Below are positions 1 through 7,209 of a DNA stretch of 21,456 bases, one piece after another. The notes under the pieces were generated by a model. It saw only the letters and a program-made list of their open reading frames with translations, made no database searches and was not told where the DNA came from. This stretch comes from a virus. The stretch lies in IMG/VR virus record IMGVR_UViG_3300038701_001945, positions 1 through 21,456 of that record. The stretch is one strand, 5' to 3'. Both the position numbers and the translations under genes were made by a program. How positions within the stretch are numbered: the first letter of the stretch is position 1; each line of letters starts with the position of its first letter.

Positions 1-282
1 AGTTCTTGAAGCTGGTTCCCAAGTCATTTTAAACTTTGATCCTGCTCTTCGCGTTCTGAATATTGACTGAACAACATCAACATCCGAATACCTTCCGTCT
101 TGATTGCGAAGCTTCAGAGGGAAGTCTGAGAATTTAAACTGACCGACGTTAAACTCATCGTTATCAATTTGTTGTTTTATTAATCCTGTTGAATTGAAGT
201 CAACGTCTTCGGTAACTTCAATGAAGTCTGTGAAGTTTCCTTCGTCATCTCTAGGGTTAATGTAAGCTCTAAAACGTCCCAT
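1..282 (-). CDS. Tail-tip protein, N-terminal 94 codons (runs off window)
   Basis: An open frame begins with ATG at 282-280 and stays open to the left edge, so only the first 94 codons are present. The ATG overlaps the stop of the preceding gene as TAATG, a usual coupling signal in this operon. The protein begins MGRFRAYINPRDDEGNFTDF and has alternating hydrophobic and polar residues suggesting beta structure, with the pieces GLIKQQIDNDEFNVGQFKFSD and LRNQDGRYSD. No family is recognised firmly. Its place two genes after the tape measure suggests a baseplate hub or tail-tip component, which is inference from gene order. The reading frame is secure; the function is not. Confidence 0.7.
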   Translation of the reverse strand, partial: MGRFRAYINPRDDEGNFTDFIEVTEDVDFNSTGLIKQQIDNDEFNVGQFKFSDFPLKLRNQDGRYSDVDVVQSIFRTRRAGSKFKMTWEPASRT

Positions 283-1118
283 TAGTTTATAGATTCCCTT
301 AACTTAAGAGTTATCTTTACGCCATTAACATAAACTCCTGAAACATATTCAGGGCTATAGTTATTGACAGCTCTCATTAGATAAATATCTTCGTTTCTGT
401 AGCCGATTCTTTTGAATTGAAATTGCTCTTCGTCACCAGCTGATAACCATATAAGAACCCCACGCTTTCCTAAATAAATTTCTTCAACAATGTTTAAATC
501 GGAATCAATAGACCAGTGCCTAACTTGAAGATCAAAGCCAAAGCCTCCAACACTTTCAGTAACATTAACTTTACCCGAAAGCATTTTAGAGATTTTTTTG
601 TTTGTATCAAATGTTGGTTTTTTAATAATGGGCCAACCAGCAAGTTGACCAGTTACTAAATTTTCTGTAGCAATAAATTGTTTCATTTTTTTATCAGCAT
701 CGGGAACTATAGTTCCTTGAATGATAAGCCTAAGTCTAGATGTTTCAACTTTATCGAACTGATGGAACGTCGTTTCTTTAGTGTTGCCAGTAACGGCAAT
801 AGGTGTTGAGAAGTCTTGATATAAAGCACCGTCCCAGTATTGTATAGTGTAAGAATCAAAGTTGTGACAAACGAGAATCAAAGTATCTAAGTCGCGCTCA
901 TCAGTAAGTTCAAAATCTAACTGAGTTAAAGCCGCATCATCAGAGCCCGTCGTGAGCCACGCAGAAGTGTTGTTTCTGTTCCTAAGAAAATCAACAAAAG
1001 AAGATCCGTCATTTGTAGCGGTCCCATCAGTAACAGTAATCGATGCCAGAGTGTTACTTATATCTAATTTGTTTTTCTTAAAGGCTCTAATCTGTCCTGT
1101 TTTACATTCGATACTCAT
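282..1118 (-). CDS. Distal tail/tail-tip protein with discoidin-like domain
   Basis: This 278-residue protein follows the tape measure directly; its ATG overlaps the tape measure stop as TAATG. Residues about 45-165 look like a coagulation factor 5/8 type C (discoidin, galactose-binding-like) fold: LDFELTDERDLDTLILVCHN, then SYTIQYWDGALYQDF, then a strand ending SRLRLIIQGT. Such domains often bind sugars. The C-terminal part, from about residue 180, is beta-rich (LSGKVNVTESVGGFGFDLQVRH). The first gene after a tape measure in siphoviruses often encodes the distal tail protein, which nucleates the tip complex and may carry carbohydrate-binding insertions. That role is inferred from position; the discoidin resemblance is from the sequence pattern and is moderate. 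Confidence 0.6.
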   Translation of the reverse strand: MSIECKTGQIRAFKKNKLDISNTLASITVTDGTATNDGSSFVDFLRNRNNTSAWLTTGSDDAALTQLDFELTDERDLDTLILVCHNFDSYTIQYWDGALYQDFSTPIAVTGNTKETTFHQFDKVETSRLRLIIQGTIVPDADKKMKQFIATENLVTGQLAGWPIIKKPTFDTNKKISKMLSGKVNVTESVGGFGFDLQVRHWSIDSDLNIVEEIYLGKRGVLIWLSAGDEEQFQFKRIGYRNEDIYLMRAVNNYSPEYVSGVYVNGVKITLKLRESIN

Positions 1119-4096
1119 TATAAATTACCCGTTCCTATGGCTCTTCTTTCGAGCAGTTTTTGTTCAATGAATGGAATAGCCTCATCAGTAAATCCGATAA
1201 CCACATTAGTCCCAGCTTCACCCTCTTCGTTATCCACCTCTGGTCTACCTACCGCTGTGATAAAGTCAGGAGCCAGAGGTGCTGGCACAAGCAATTCTCC
1301 TGGCTGGGTTAGCGTAAGCTGACTGTCACTTGCTCCGCCTAACCCAGGAACTCCTGGGCCGTCAGGTATCAACCCACCACGCTGAGCTGAGGTCACTGCT
1401 GCAGCTTGCTCCGCTCCGTAAAGAACTAAGGCTCCTGCCGCTGCTACGCCAAGAGCTGGACCGATGATCGGAATACCAGCCAAAGAAGAGTATGCTGCGA
1501 TCGCACCTTGAGCTGTTTTAATACCTATCTGAGTAAGCGCTGCAGCTTTACCGATTGCTTTTAGAGATGAGTTTTTAGAGTTCTGCAATTGAACCAATTG
1601 GCCAGCTGTTTGATCAGCAAGCTTAACTTCTTCAGAAGAAAAGAACTGTTTCAATTTAGCGAAGTCAGTTCCAAACTTAACCTCATCTTTTATGAACTGA
1701 TTGCGCCTAGCAATATTTTCTTTTAGCTGATCTTGAGCAGCTTGCTTTTCAATATCTCTTTTTGTTTGTATTTGATTTTGAAACTTTAATAAATCTTCTT
1801 CGTCAAGTAAGTCTCTTTGCTCTTCAGAAAGCTCATTAAGCTCAGCTCTTAAAGCAGCCTCTTCTTCAGCCTGCTCTGTGATCCTATCAAGCTTTGCTTG
1901 ATTGCGCTCTTCTTGCTCCAACACTTGAGCTTCAGCTTCAGCAGAGATCGCACCACTGACTGCCATTAATTGTTCTTTTGTTATTTCAAGTTCACGCTGA
2001 TTAGCTTCTAGAATAGCTTGCTCTTTAGCGTTCAACTTTTCTTTTTGAGAAAGAGCTTCGTTCTCATTCTCTAGTTTATTAATAGACTTCAATAAGTTTA
2101 TTTGTTCAGACTTTAGTTTTAACTGTTGATCAATCGCTTTCTTTTCAGCGTCATCAATCTTTTTTAATTCAGCATCTTTGATGTCAATTCTGTCTCTTGC
2201 TGCTCTGTCATTTTGCTCTTTAAGTAATTCGTTCTCGCGCGCGCGTATCTCGCGTATGCGCGCGGCAGCTTCCTTTTCTTTAGCAATTAATTTTTCAAGA
2301 TTCTTATTATCTTCACCTTCTGGTTTTGAAGCTGGGCCTCTGTCATTAATACCTTCAGGCAATGGAACTTCTTCAGGAGGTGGAAGCTCAGCAGCTTCAC
2401 TCTCTGCAATTGACTGGTTATACGCATCGCTAAAAGCGTCGCCTACACCTTTACCAAGATCAGCCGCCCCTTCAGTGTAAGCTTTTTCTAATTTCTCAAG
2501 ACCTTGCTTTACTTTATCAGTATCAAAAGTAAATGCTCCTAATAAGATATCAGATATTGCTCCGAACCTTTGGCTGAAGAAATTAGAGAAGTTCTCAATT
2601 AGTTTTTTAATTGATGCGAAAGTCCCTAAAGCAATAGCCTTAGTTTCTTTCATGTGAGTTATCATTAACGATAACGCTACAAGAACTAAACCAATCCCAG
2701 TCGCTGCAGCAAAACCTCTTACAGTTGTTGTTGCTGCAATCATCCCAGTTCTAAATAATTGTAAAGCTTTTTTTCCGTTAACTAATGTGAAGTTGTAAAG
2801 CTTCTGAAGCTTAGCCCCAATCCCAGTCGCCGCATTGAAAGCTATAGCTGTGTTTCTTGCTTTAAGATAAACGACTGCTAGGGTAGTCAGCAGAGCTATA
2901 CTTCCCGTAATTGCAAGAGTCCATTTAGTTAAAGTAACAAGAGTAGCCTTTGTGTCTTTATCAAGCTTATTAAACTCTTGAGCCATTGCAGTTAAGGCTT
3001 CTGCTGCAGAAAGTATTGTAGGAGCAAAAGCCTCACCTATTGATACTGCGGCAGCATCATAACTTGCCGTTAACCTTTTGGTGGCCTGATCTAATGTTGC
3101 TTGCTTTGTAGCTAAAGCTTCCTGGAATGTTGCAGACCTTTCGGTTGCATCACCCATGGCATCAATTTGTTTTGCAACAAGTTCTGATTGGGCTCCTGTT
3201 AATGAAAGAACAACGCCCAAAGATTCACTTGATCCAACAAGCCTTTGCATCTCTGCAATGTTTCCATTGGTTGCTTTCTTAAGTAATTCAAGCGACGGGA
3301 CTAAGCCACGCTGTCTAATGTTCTGTAAACTAAGTGCATCTTGTACAGCGGCACTTTCATTTTTAAGTTTTGATTGAACTAAAATAATAGAGTTCAACGC
3401 TGCTTTAAGTTGTGTTGCTGCTTCAGCAGTTGGCTTTGCACCATCGGCAGTTAGGGAAGATAACGAAGCTAGAGTTTCGTCAAAACTTAAACCTAAGTTT
3501 TTAGATATACCAGCAACCTTATTAAATTCTTTTGCTAATTCTCCAACGGTAGTTACACCAAACTTCTGAGCAGTAAAAAACTTTTCAGCAATCTCTGTAG
3601 CAGTGCCAGCCTCATCGCCAAAAGATGTTAGTGTTGCGGCCAGAGCTTTAACGGCTGTGTTTGTATCAGTCGCACCAGCAATCGCTAACTGTGTTGCGGC
3701 CTCTAATGTTTCGATCGATTGTTCTGCAGCTACCCCAGAAGAAACGAGGTTAAATAAACCTTCGTTAAGAGTTTCTAAACTTTCACCACTCTTGGCTGAT
3801 AAGTCTAGAACGCCTGACTTTAAATCATCGATACCTTTAGATAATGTTTTTGTTGAGAACGATCCTTTGTCTAAAAGGGTAACGACGTTTGAAAAACCCT
3901 TTTCAAAAGAAGCGAACCTCGCTACGGCTACGCCGACAGCCCCAGCCAAACCAACGAACGCAGCTGTAGAAACTTTAGCTACGCTGGTTAAGGCCTTCTC
4001 TAGGTCCTTGGTTTTCTTCTTTGCTTTGTCAAGTTCATCGGTAAAGTTTTTAGCTGTCCCGTTGATCCTTATCAGTAGTTCCTGATCGTTTGCCAT
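1118..4096 (-). CDS. Tail tape measure protein (TP901-type)
   Basis: This 992-residue protein is the longest in the window and sets tail length while being threaded through the tail tube. Residues about 60-360 resemble the TP901 tape measure core (FEKGFSNVVTLLDKGSFS, then Ala/Thr-rich helices). Two strongly hydrophobic segments lie at about 391-412 (WTLAITGSIALLTTLAVVYL) and 461-480 (GFAAATGIGLVLVALSLMIT). From about 600 to 840 it is a charged Glu/Lys/Arg/Gln-rich coiled coil. A third hydrophobic stretch near the C-terminus (AGIPIIGPALGVAAAGALVL) precedes a Gly/Pro-rich end, as in many tape measures. At about 0.15 nm per residue the tail would be roughly 150 nm (inference). The start overlaps the frameshifted chaperone end by 47 bases, with AAGG 7 bases upstream. 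Confidence 0.92.
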   Translation of the reverse strand: MANDQELLIRINGTAKNFTDELDKAKKKTKDLEKALTSVAKVSTAAFVGLAGAVGVAVARFASFEKGFSNVVTLLDKGSFSTKTLSKGIDDLKSGVLDLSAKSGESLETLNEGLFNLVSSGVAAEQSIETLEAATQLAIAGATDTNTAVKALAATLTSFGDEAGTATEIAEKFFTAQKFGVTTVGELAKEFNKVAGISKNLGLSFDETLASLSSLTADGAKPTAEAATQLKAALNSIILVQSKLKNESAAVQDALSLQNIRQRGLVPSLELLKKATNGNIAEMQRLVGSSESLGVVLSLTGAQSELVAKQIDAMGDATERSATFQEALATKQATLDQATKRLTASYDAAAVSIGEAFAPTILSAAEALTAMAQEFNKLDKDTKATLVTLTKWTLAITGSIALLTTLAVVYLKARNTAIAFNAATGIGAKLQKLYNFTLVNGKKALQLFRTGMIAATTTVRGFAAATGIGLVLVALSLMITHMKETKAIALGTFASIKKLIENFSNFFSQRFGAISDILLGAFTFDTDKVKQGLEKLEKAYTEGAADLGKGVGDAFSDAYNQSIAESEAAELPPPEEVPLPEGINDRGPASKPEGEDNKNLEKLIAKEKEAAARIREIRARENELLKEQNDRAARDRIDIKDAELKKIDDAEKKAIDQQLKLKSEQINLLKSINKLENENEALSQKEKLNAKEQAILEANQRELEITKEQLMAVSGAISAEAEAQVLEQEERNQAKLDRITEQAEEEAALRAELNELSEEQRDLLDEEDLLKFQNQIQTKRDIEKQAAQDQLKENIARRNQFIKDEVKFGTDFAKLKQFFSSEEVKLADQTAGQLVQLQNSKNSSLKAIGKAAALTQIGIKTAQGAIAAYSSLAGIPIIGPALGVAAAGALVLYGAEQAAAVTSAQRGGLIPDGPGVPGLGGASDSQLTLTQPGELLVPAPLAPDFITAVGRPEVDNEEGEAGTNVVIGFTDEAIPFIEQKLLERRAIGTGNL

Positions 4097-4771
4097 CCTG
4101 ATGCCTTTTTCTCATGCGCGCCATTAAACTGTGCGCTTGCTGCTCTTGTTCTTTTTCCCTCTTTGGAGAAACGATGTTTGGCTTTATAGCTCCTTGCATT
4201 TTTTTATTATGAAGGCCTGCGTGAAATTCCCTTTCTTCTAAATTTTTTCTTTCAATAACTTTCTTAATTCCGTGTAACTGCTTCATTGTTAAGGAGTAGA
4301 ACTGCTCTAACGTATGCCCGTATCTGCTAGCGAATAAGTCATAAACTTCTGCGAAACAAGGATCGCTTAACCTTGCGCCGCCAAGGACTTTTTTAATTCC
4401 ATCTCCTGCTTTATTTCAGCAAGCTGAGGTTGGCTGACTCCCAGAGTTTTTACTATAGCCCCGTAAATCTCCATGATCTTATTCCAAAAATTGTTATCAG
4501 TCTTTTCTTTTTCCACTGCATTTAAAAATGTCGAGTAGTTTCCAAAGTAAGTTTTTCTTCTGAGTAAATGCCACGTCAATCTTAAGACCGCATCAGCGTC
4601 CTTAAAATCAGATATGCGCTCTGATAAAACAGTGATGCCGTCTTTGTTCTCTGGTGTTGCGAACTCATTGTAGCACCACACCTGGGCCGCTAGATCAAAC
4701 GCTCTGATAGTAAACTCTTCACCATCTAATTCAAATTTTGCATCACTTGGATTTAACTCATGGTATTCCAT
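4050..4771 (-). CDS. Tail assembly chaperone, long form made by -1 frameshift (gpGT-like)
   Basis: The long chaperone is read from ATG at 4771, shifts to the -1 frame at A AAA AAG (4394-4388) and continues to a stop at 4052-4050. It would have about 240 residues: 128 from the first frame and 112 from the second. The second frame is open through the shift site without its own start and reads VLGGARLSDPCFAEVYDLF, then YGHTLEQFYSLTMKQLHGIK, ending in a very basic, Gln/Lys/Arg-rich tail. In lambda-like systems gpG and gpGT bind the tape measure and recruit tail tube subunits; the T part contacts the tube. The position between tail tube and tape measure fits exactly. An annotator ignoring the shift would call a separate 78-residue gene from the ATG at 4286, which lies inside the second frame and has no clear binding site. 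Confidence 0.85.
4367..4771 (-). CDS. Tail assembly chaperone, short form (gpG-like)
   Basis: The unshifted product has 134 residues from ATG at 4771, ending LKKSLAAQG at TAA 4369-4367. An in-frame GTG at 4783 would add four residues, but GGTGAGG sits 6 bases before the ATG at 4771, so I prefer the ATG. The protein is acidic to neutral, begins MEYHELNPSDAKFELDGEEF and contains AFDLAAQVWCYNEFATPENK, a pattern typical of tail chaperones that cap or stabilise the tape measure. It is the major product when the ribosome does not slip; the ratio to the long form is normally important for tail assembly. The family is inferred mainly from position and the frameshift arrangement. Confidence 0.85.
   Translation of the reverse strand: MEYHELNPSDAKFELDGEEFTIRAFDLAAQVWCYNEFATPENKDGITVLSERISDFKDADAVLRLTWHLLRRKTYFGNYSTFLNAVEKEKTDNNFWNKIMEIYGAIVKTLGVSQPQLAEIKQEMELKKSLAAQG
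4388..4394 (-). promoter_or_regulatory. Programmed -1 ribosomal frameshift site A AAA AAG
   Basis: In the chaperone frame the codons are TTA AAA AAG TCC, giving the heptamer A AAA AAG, the same slip sequence as E. coli dnaX. AGGAG lies 8 bases upstream and can act as the stimulatory internal Shine-Dalgarno. One base downstream is a GC-rich hairpin, CCTTG-GCGGCG-CAAGG (minus strand 4386-4371). After the shift the next codon is GTC at 4388, in the long open frame. All three elements of the dnaX-type signal are present, although the hairpin is closer to the slip site than in dnaX. Confidence 0.85.
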
Positions 4772-4794
4772 TATTAACCTCACCTTTATTATAG

Positions 4795-4823
4795 TTGAAC
4801 CAAAAAACTTTTCAACGTATTAT
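4795..4823 (+). promoter_or_regulatory. Sigma70-like promoter for the plus-strand gene
   Basis: TTGAAC (4795-4800) and TATTAT (4818-4823) are separated by exactly 17 bases. The -10 box matches the consensus at 5 of 6 positions and the -35 at 4 of 6. Transcription would start near 4830, about 30 bases before the GTG start of the small gene. It points against the late operon. Confidence 0.65.
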
Positions 4824-4824
4824 C

Positions 4825-4848
4825 TGTTATGACAATTTGTTATGACAA
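4825..4848 (+). repeat. Perfect 11-base direct repeat, candidate operator
   Basis: TGTTATGACAA occurs at 4825-4835 and again at 4838-4848, a 13-base period. Each copy is nearly palindromic (TGT-TATG-ACA). The pair lies just after the -10 box, covers the expected transcription start and abuts the AAGGAG ribosome binding site, so a bound protein would block both transcription and translation. Ribbon-helix-helix proteins typically bind such tandem short sites; autoregulation is inference. Confidence 0.6.
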
Positions 4849-4859
4849 GGAGTTACAGC

Positions 4860-5048
4860 GTGCGGCGACTTAAAAAAAGAAAGGAAACTCGATCAGAGAG
4901 ATCTAGCTTTAGGGCGAGTCCAAAAGAGATGAATAAAATAAAATTAAAAGCCAATATGTACACTGAAGGTAATGTGAATGAGTGGATTGTTTTTGCTTCA
5001 ACGAATCACAAGCCACATAAAAATGATTTTGAAGATGCCCCCCAATAA
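4860..5048 (+). CDS. Small ribbon-helix-helix-like DNA-binding protein (antisense cassette)
   Basis: This is the only convincing gene on the plus strand. An ATG at 4842 would give 68 residues, but AAGGAG (4847-4852) followed by 7 bases and GTG at 4860 indicates a 62-residue product. The N-terminus is very basic (RRLKKRKETRSER), then a short strand (SSFRAS), a first helix (PKEMNKIKLKANMYTEG) and a second helix beginning NVNEWIVFAST. This strand-helix-turn-helix order, with the GN(V)xEW turn, resembles small ribbon-helix-helix repressors and antitoxin-like proteins. It has its own promoter, a candidate operator and a terminal hairpin. Late transcription from the other strand would run through it as antisense, so it is probably expressed when the late operon is silent. 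The gene is likely real; its target is unknown. Confidence 0.6.
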   Translation: MRRLKKRKETRSERSSFRASPKEMNKIKLKANMYTEGNVNEWIVFASTNHKPHKNDFEDAPQ

Positions 5049-5058
5049 AGAGGGGCAT
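5035..5058 (+). terminator. Hairpin between the convergent small gene and tail tube gene
   Basis: ATGCCCC (5035-5041) pairs with GGGGCAT (5052-5058) around a 10-base loop that contains the stop codon of the plus-strand gene. It also lies just after the tail tube stop on the other strand. Neither side has a clear run of T, so it may be a weak bidirectional terminator or only an RNA stabilising hairpin. Confidence 0.5.
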
Positions 5059-5063
5059 ACAAA

Positions 5064-5960
5064 TTAGCAGTCTGCAGCTTCTCCTGCACTTGCTGTAATC
5101 TTAGCAATCTTGTCTTCACACTCATCATAGAGTAGGTCAACAGTCAGCTCAGGAATAGCAAACACAGTTTCTTCTAGAGCGATTGGAAAACCAGTTCCAA
5201 CAGCTTTGTACATCTCAATTTCAAAAAGCGATTGATCAGAACGCTTCTGAGAAAGAGCGACAATGCCGTGCTCAGGAAAGTTAGTTGTGCCTTTACCGAT
5301 AATAATTTCACTAACACCACCATTAGCTGCAGCAACTTGGAAAGTAGCTGAGTCACCAACGACTAAAACTATAGGACCGGCAGCTCCTGTGATCTCCAAA
5401 CCAGTGTTCGGGATATCAGCAGCAGTAGCGGCAACCACAGTAATAGGTGCAGCGTTAATCTTAAGACTGTCGTCAACATATTCAAGGGCAGCGCCTTTGT
5501 CGAAAGCGATATCAGACATTAAGTAAACGTCAACAGTTGTAGCCGAAACTGCAACAATAACATACTTGCCATCTTTAACATCAGCCTCAGAGCCAGCTTT
5601 AATTCCAACACTTGCAAGACCAGCAGCGGAAACTAACGAAGTTCCGTTTTTGTTTGCAATAGATTGAAGCACTGAGCCCGTAGCACTTGCAGCAGTCGTG
5701 TTGACTGATGCCCCTAAATAAACTTCAAACAGAAAATCAGGCATAGACTTAACAGTTGACGTGAACGTAGAATCAATTGTTTTAGATTCTGAAGCCCAAG
5801 CAAACTTGTTAGATCCACCGAAAAGTTTTTCTGTCTCAGCAGCGAAGGTAATAGTCCCGCCACCGATTACTTTAAGTATTCCGTAAGGCAACGCATCGGT
5901 TCTACGATAAGGTGCCATACTGTGAATACCGTACACAATACGATTAGATTTTAAACCCAT
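5064..5960 (-). CDS. Major tail (tube) protein
   Basis: This 298-residue protein lies directly before the frameshifting chaperone and tape measure, the usual place of the tail tube gene. It starts MGLKSNRIVYGIHSMAPYRR and is rich in beta-forming, Ala, Val, Thr and Gly residues. The N-terminal 90 residues (ITFAAETEKLFGGSNKFAWA) and the C-terminal 80 (FEIEMYKAVGTGFPIALEET, then a closing PELTVDLLYDECED) look like the two halves of a tube fold. Residues about 95-215 are low-complexity Ala/Val/Thr-rich and may be a surface domain. Hundreds of copies would form the tail tube. AGGAG lies 9 bases before the ATG. The call rests on gene order plus composition; no catalytic motif is expected. Confidence 0.7.
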   Translation of the reverse strand: MGLKSNRIVYGIHSMAPYRRTDALPYGILKVIGGGTITFAAETEKLFGGSNKFAWASESKTIDSTFTSTVKSMPDFLFEVYLGASVNTTAASATGSVLQSIANKNGTSLVSAAGLASVGIKAGSEADVKDGKYVIVAVSATTVDVYLMSDIAFDKGAALEYVDDSLKINAAPITVVAATAADIPNTGLEITGAAGPIVLVVGDSATFQVAAANGGVSEIIIGKGTTNFPEHGIVALSQKRSDQSLFEIEMYKAVGTGFPIALEETVFAIPELTVDLLYDECEDKIAKITASAGEAADC

Positions 5961-5961
5961 C

Positions 5962-6144
5962 TTAAATTACTCCTTCAGTTTTTAAGTTTTGAAGATACAT
6001 TTCAGGAACCTCAACTTTGTCACCCTTCTTGATTTTTATATTCACATCATTGTGCATAATATGAAAATCTTTCTTGGCAACAAGGCTACCTTTAGAAGGC
6101 TTGTCAGCTTTCTTTTTTGTACCCTCATCATTTTCTCCAAACAT
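5962..6144 (-). CDS. Small basic protein before the tail tube gene
   Basis: I choose ATG at 6144 (60 residues). GGAG with 5 bases spacing stands directly in front of it; a TTG at 6168 would give 68 residues but lies inside the previous gene without a binding site. The product begins MFGENDEGTKKKADKPSKGS, a charged, probably disordered lead, followed by a compact part (FHIMHNDVNIKIKKGDKVEV) that reads like a small beta domain. No family is recognised. Small proteins at this place between tail terminator and tube genes are common in phages and usually of unknown role. Confidence 0.7.
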   Translation of the reverse strand: MFGENDEGTKKKADKPSKGSLVAKKDFHIMHNDVNIKIKKGDKVEVPEMYLQNLKTEGVI

Positions 6145-6154
6145 TCTTACTCCT

Positions 6155-6667
6155 TTATCTGAGTCCAAACGAAGCGGAAACGTTTATCCCAGAAGTTCTT
6201 AACATCTTGCCATCAATACTCACTAAAGTCGGTGACAAGCTCTCGACTTGAATACTGCCGTAACCTTGAATCTTATCAAAGTTTTTTAAAGCGATATCCT
6301 GAAGGGCGCGTGAGTATCTTAATAATTTATAAATTGTTGATTCTCTATACTTCTCGCCTTTGTCTGGGATTACTACCTCAACAAAGACTGTTATCTTTTG
6401 CTTAGCACCATCGGGCTGAGCTTGCTCAATAGTTACATCGTCAAGCCCCCAGCAAACGAACTGTTCATAGTTCATTACTTTTGGGACGTGACTTAAGTAC
6501 CAAGCTTTGTCGCTGATTTTGTCAATTGCAAAATCATCCTCTGTGCCAGAAGTTATTGTTTGCTTCTCTGTATTTATTAGATCAATCCTATCATTCAGAT
6601 TAGCTCTAAATATATTCCTTACATCAACCAAAAACATTTCTGCGTCGTATTTATATTTTGCCATCAT
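6155..6667 (-). CDS. Probable tail terminator / head-tail joining protein
   Basis: The protein has 170 residues and its ATG overlaps the gpG-like stop as TAATG. It shows alternating helices and strands: DAEMFLVDVRNIFRANLNDR, then a Trp-containing stretch (VCWGLDDVTIEQ), then IYKLLRYSRALQDIALKNFD and a C-terminal strand (GINVSASFGLR). No strong motif is visible. In siphovirus clusters the gene between the gpG-like tail completion protein and the tail tube normally encodes the tail terminator that caps the tube and joins it to the connector. That assignment is by position and length (many terminators have about 130-170 residues). Confidence 0.5.
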   Translation of the reverse strand: MMAKYKYDAEMFLVDVRNIFRANLNDRIDLINTEKQTITSGTEDDFAIDKISDKAWYLSHVPKVMNYEQFVCWGLDDVTIEQAQPDGAKQKITVFVEVVIPDKGEKYRESTIYKLLRYSRALQDIALKNFDKIQGYGSIQVESLSPTLVSIDGKMLRTSGINVSASFGLR

Positions 6668-7209
6668 TACACCTGCGCATCGCCAGTTAAAACTTGTTTT
6701 ACATAATCAGAAATAATATTAACCCATGCTTCAACTCTTCCTGATATTAAAGCGTCCTTCGCTGTTTCGGCTGGGCCACCATCTATAAAAACCACTTTCC
6801 TTTGTGGCAATAAATCAGTGCCGTCTTCTTTCTTTTTTCTAGGCCTATCTGACTGGTGGAATTTAGCGACGGGATCTTTTGTTCCCATGATCAGAGTTTG
6901 CCGTCCAACAAAGAACTCAGCCAAAGTGTCGTTCTTACTTGAAAGAGATTTAGCTAATCGACCTTTTCTTTTTAATATTGGATATTCAAAACCAACATCA
7001 CGCTTCTTAACTTTTTTGTAATTATCAGAAAGATCTTCATAAAGACCTGGGCCTTTTAAGCTGAAAATCTTTTTGTTACCTTTGTAAAAATGATTGGCAA
7101 TTAAACCAAAAGGAATACGAAGATCACTGACTTGCTCTGCCGCTTTGTCAATAGCCTTCGTAAACTCTTTATCATTTTCAGTAACAAAACTAATAATAGG
7201 ATCACTCAC
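6667..7209 (-). CDS. Virion morphogenesis / tail completion protein (Mu gpG-like)
   Basis: The protein has 180 residues. It starts at GTG 7209, which overlaps the preceding stop as GTGA. The central region has the pattern of the phage virion morphogenesis family: YPILKRKGRLAKSLSSKNDT, then FVGRQTLIMGTKDPVAKFHQ, then LLPQRKVVFI. In this family a 'GRL..SL' stretch, a strand and turn ending in a His-Gln, and a 'P.R' motif are typical. These proteins act in tail completion or head-tail joining. It sits next to the gp36-like gene, as in Mu-like and related clusters. Confidence 0.7.
   Translation of the reverse strand: MSDPIISFVTENDKEFTKAIDKAAEQVSDLRIPFGLIANHFYKGNKKIFSLKGPGLYEDLSDNYKKVKKRDVGFEYPILKRKGRLAKSLSSKNDTLAEFFVGRQTLIMGTKDPVAKFHQSDRPRKKKEDGTDLLPQRKVVFIDGGPAETAKDALISGRVEAWVNIISDYVKQVLTGDAQV

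Noticed and set aside
3603-4085. 160-codon plus-strand open frame opposite the tape measure gene
   Set aside because: Lies fully inside a certain gene on the other strand, has Ser/Ala/Pro-rich nonsense composition and no ribosome binding site; a shadow.
4050-4286. Separate 78-residue gene from ATG 4286
   Set aside because: The same frame is open far upstream to the A AAA AAG site, and the ATG lacks a binding site, so it is the frameshifted half of the chaperone.
4842-5048. ATG start at 4842 for the plus-strand gene
   Set aside because: AAGGAG lies inside that extension and points to GTG 4860; the ATG is within the direct repeat.
5962-6168. TTG start at 6168 for the small protein
   Set aside because: GGAG with 5 bases spacing stands before ATG 6144; the TTG lies inside the previous gene without a binding site.
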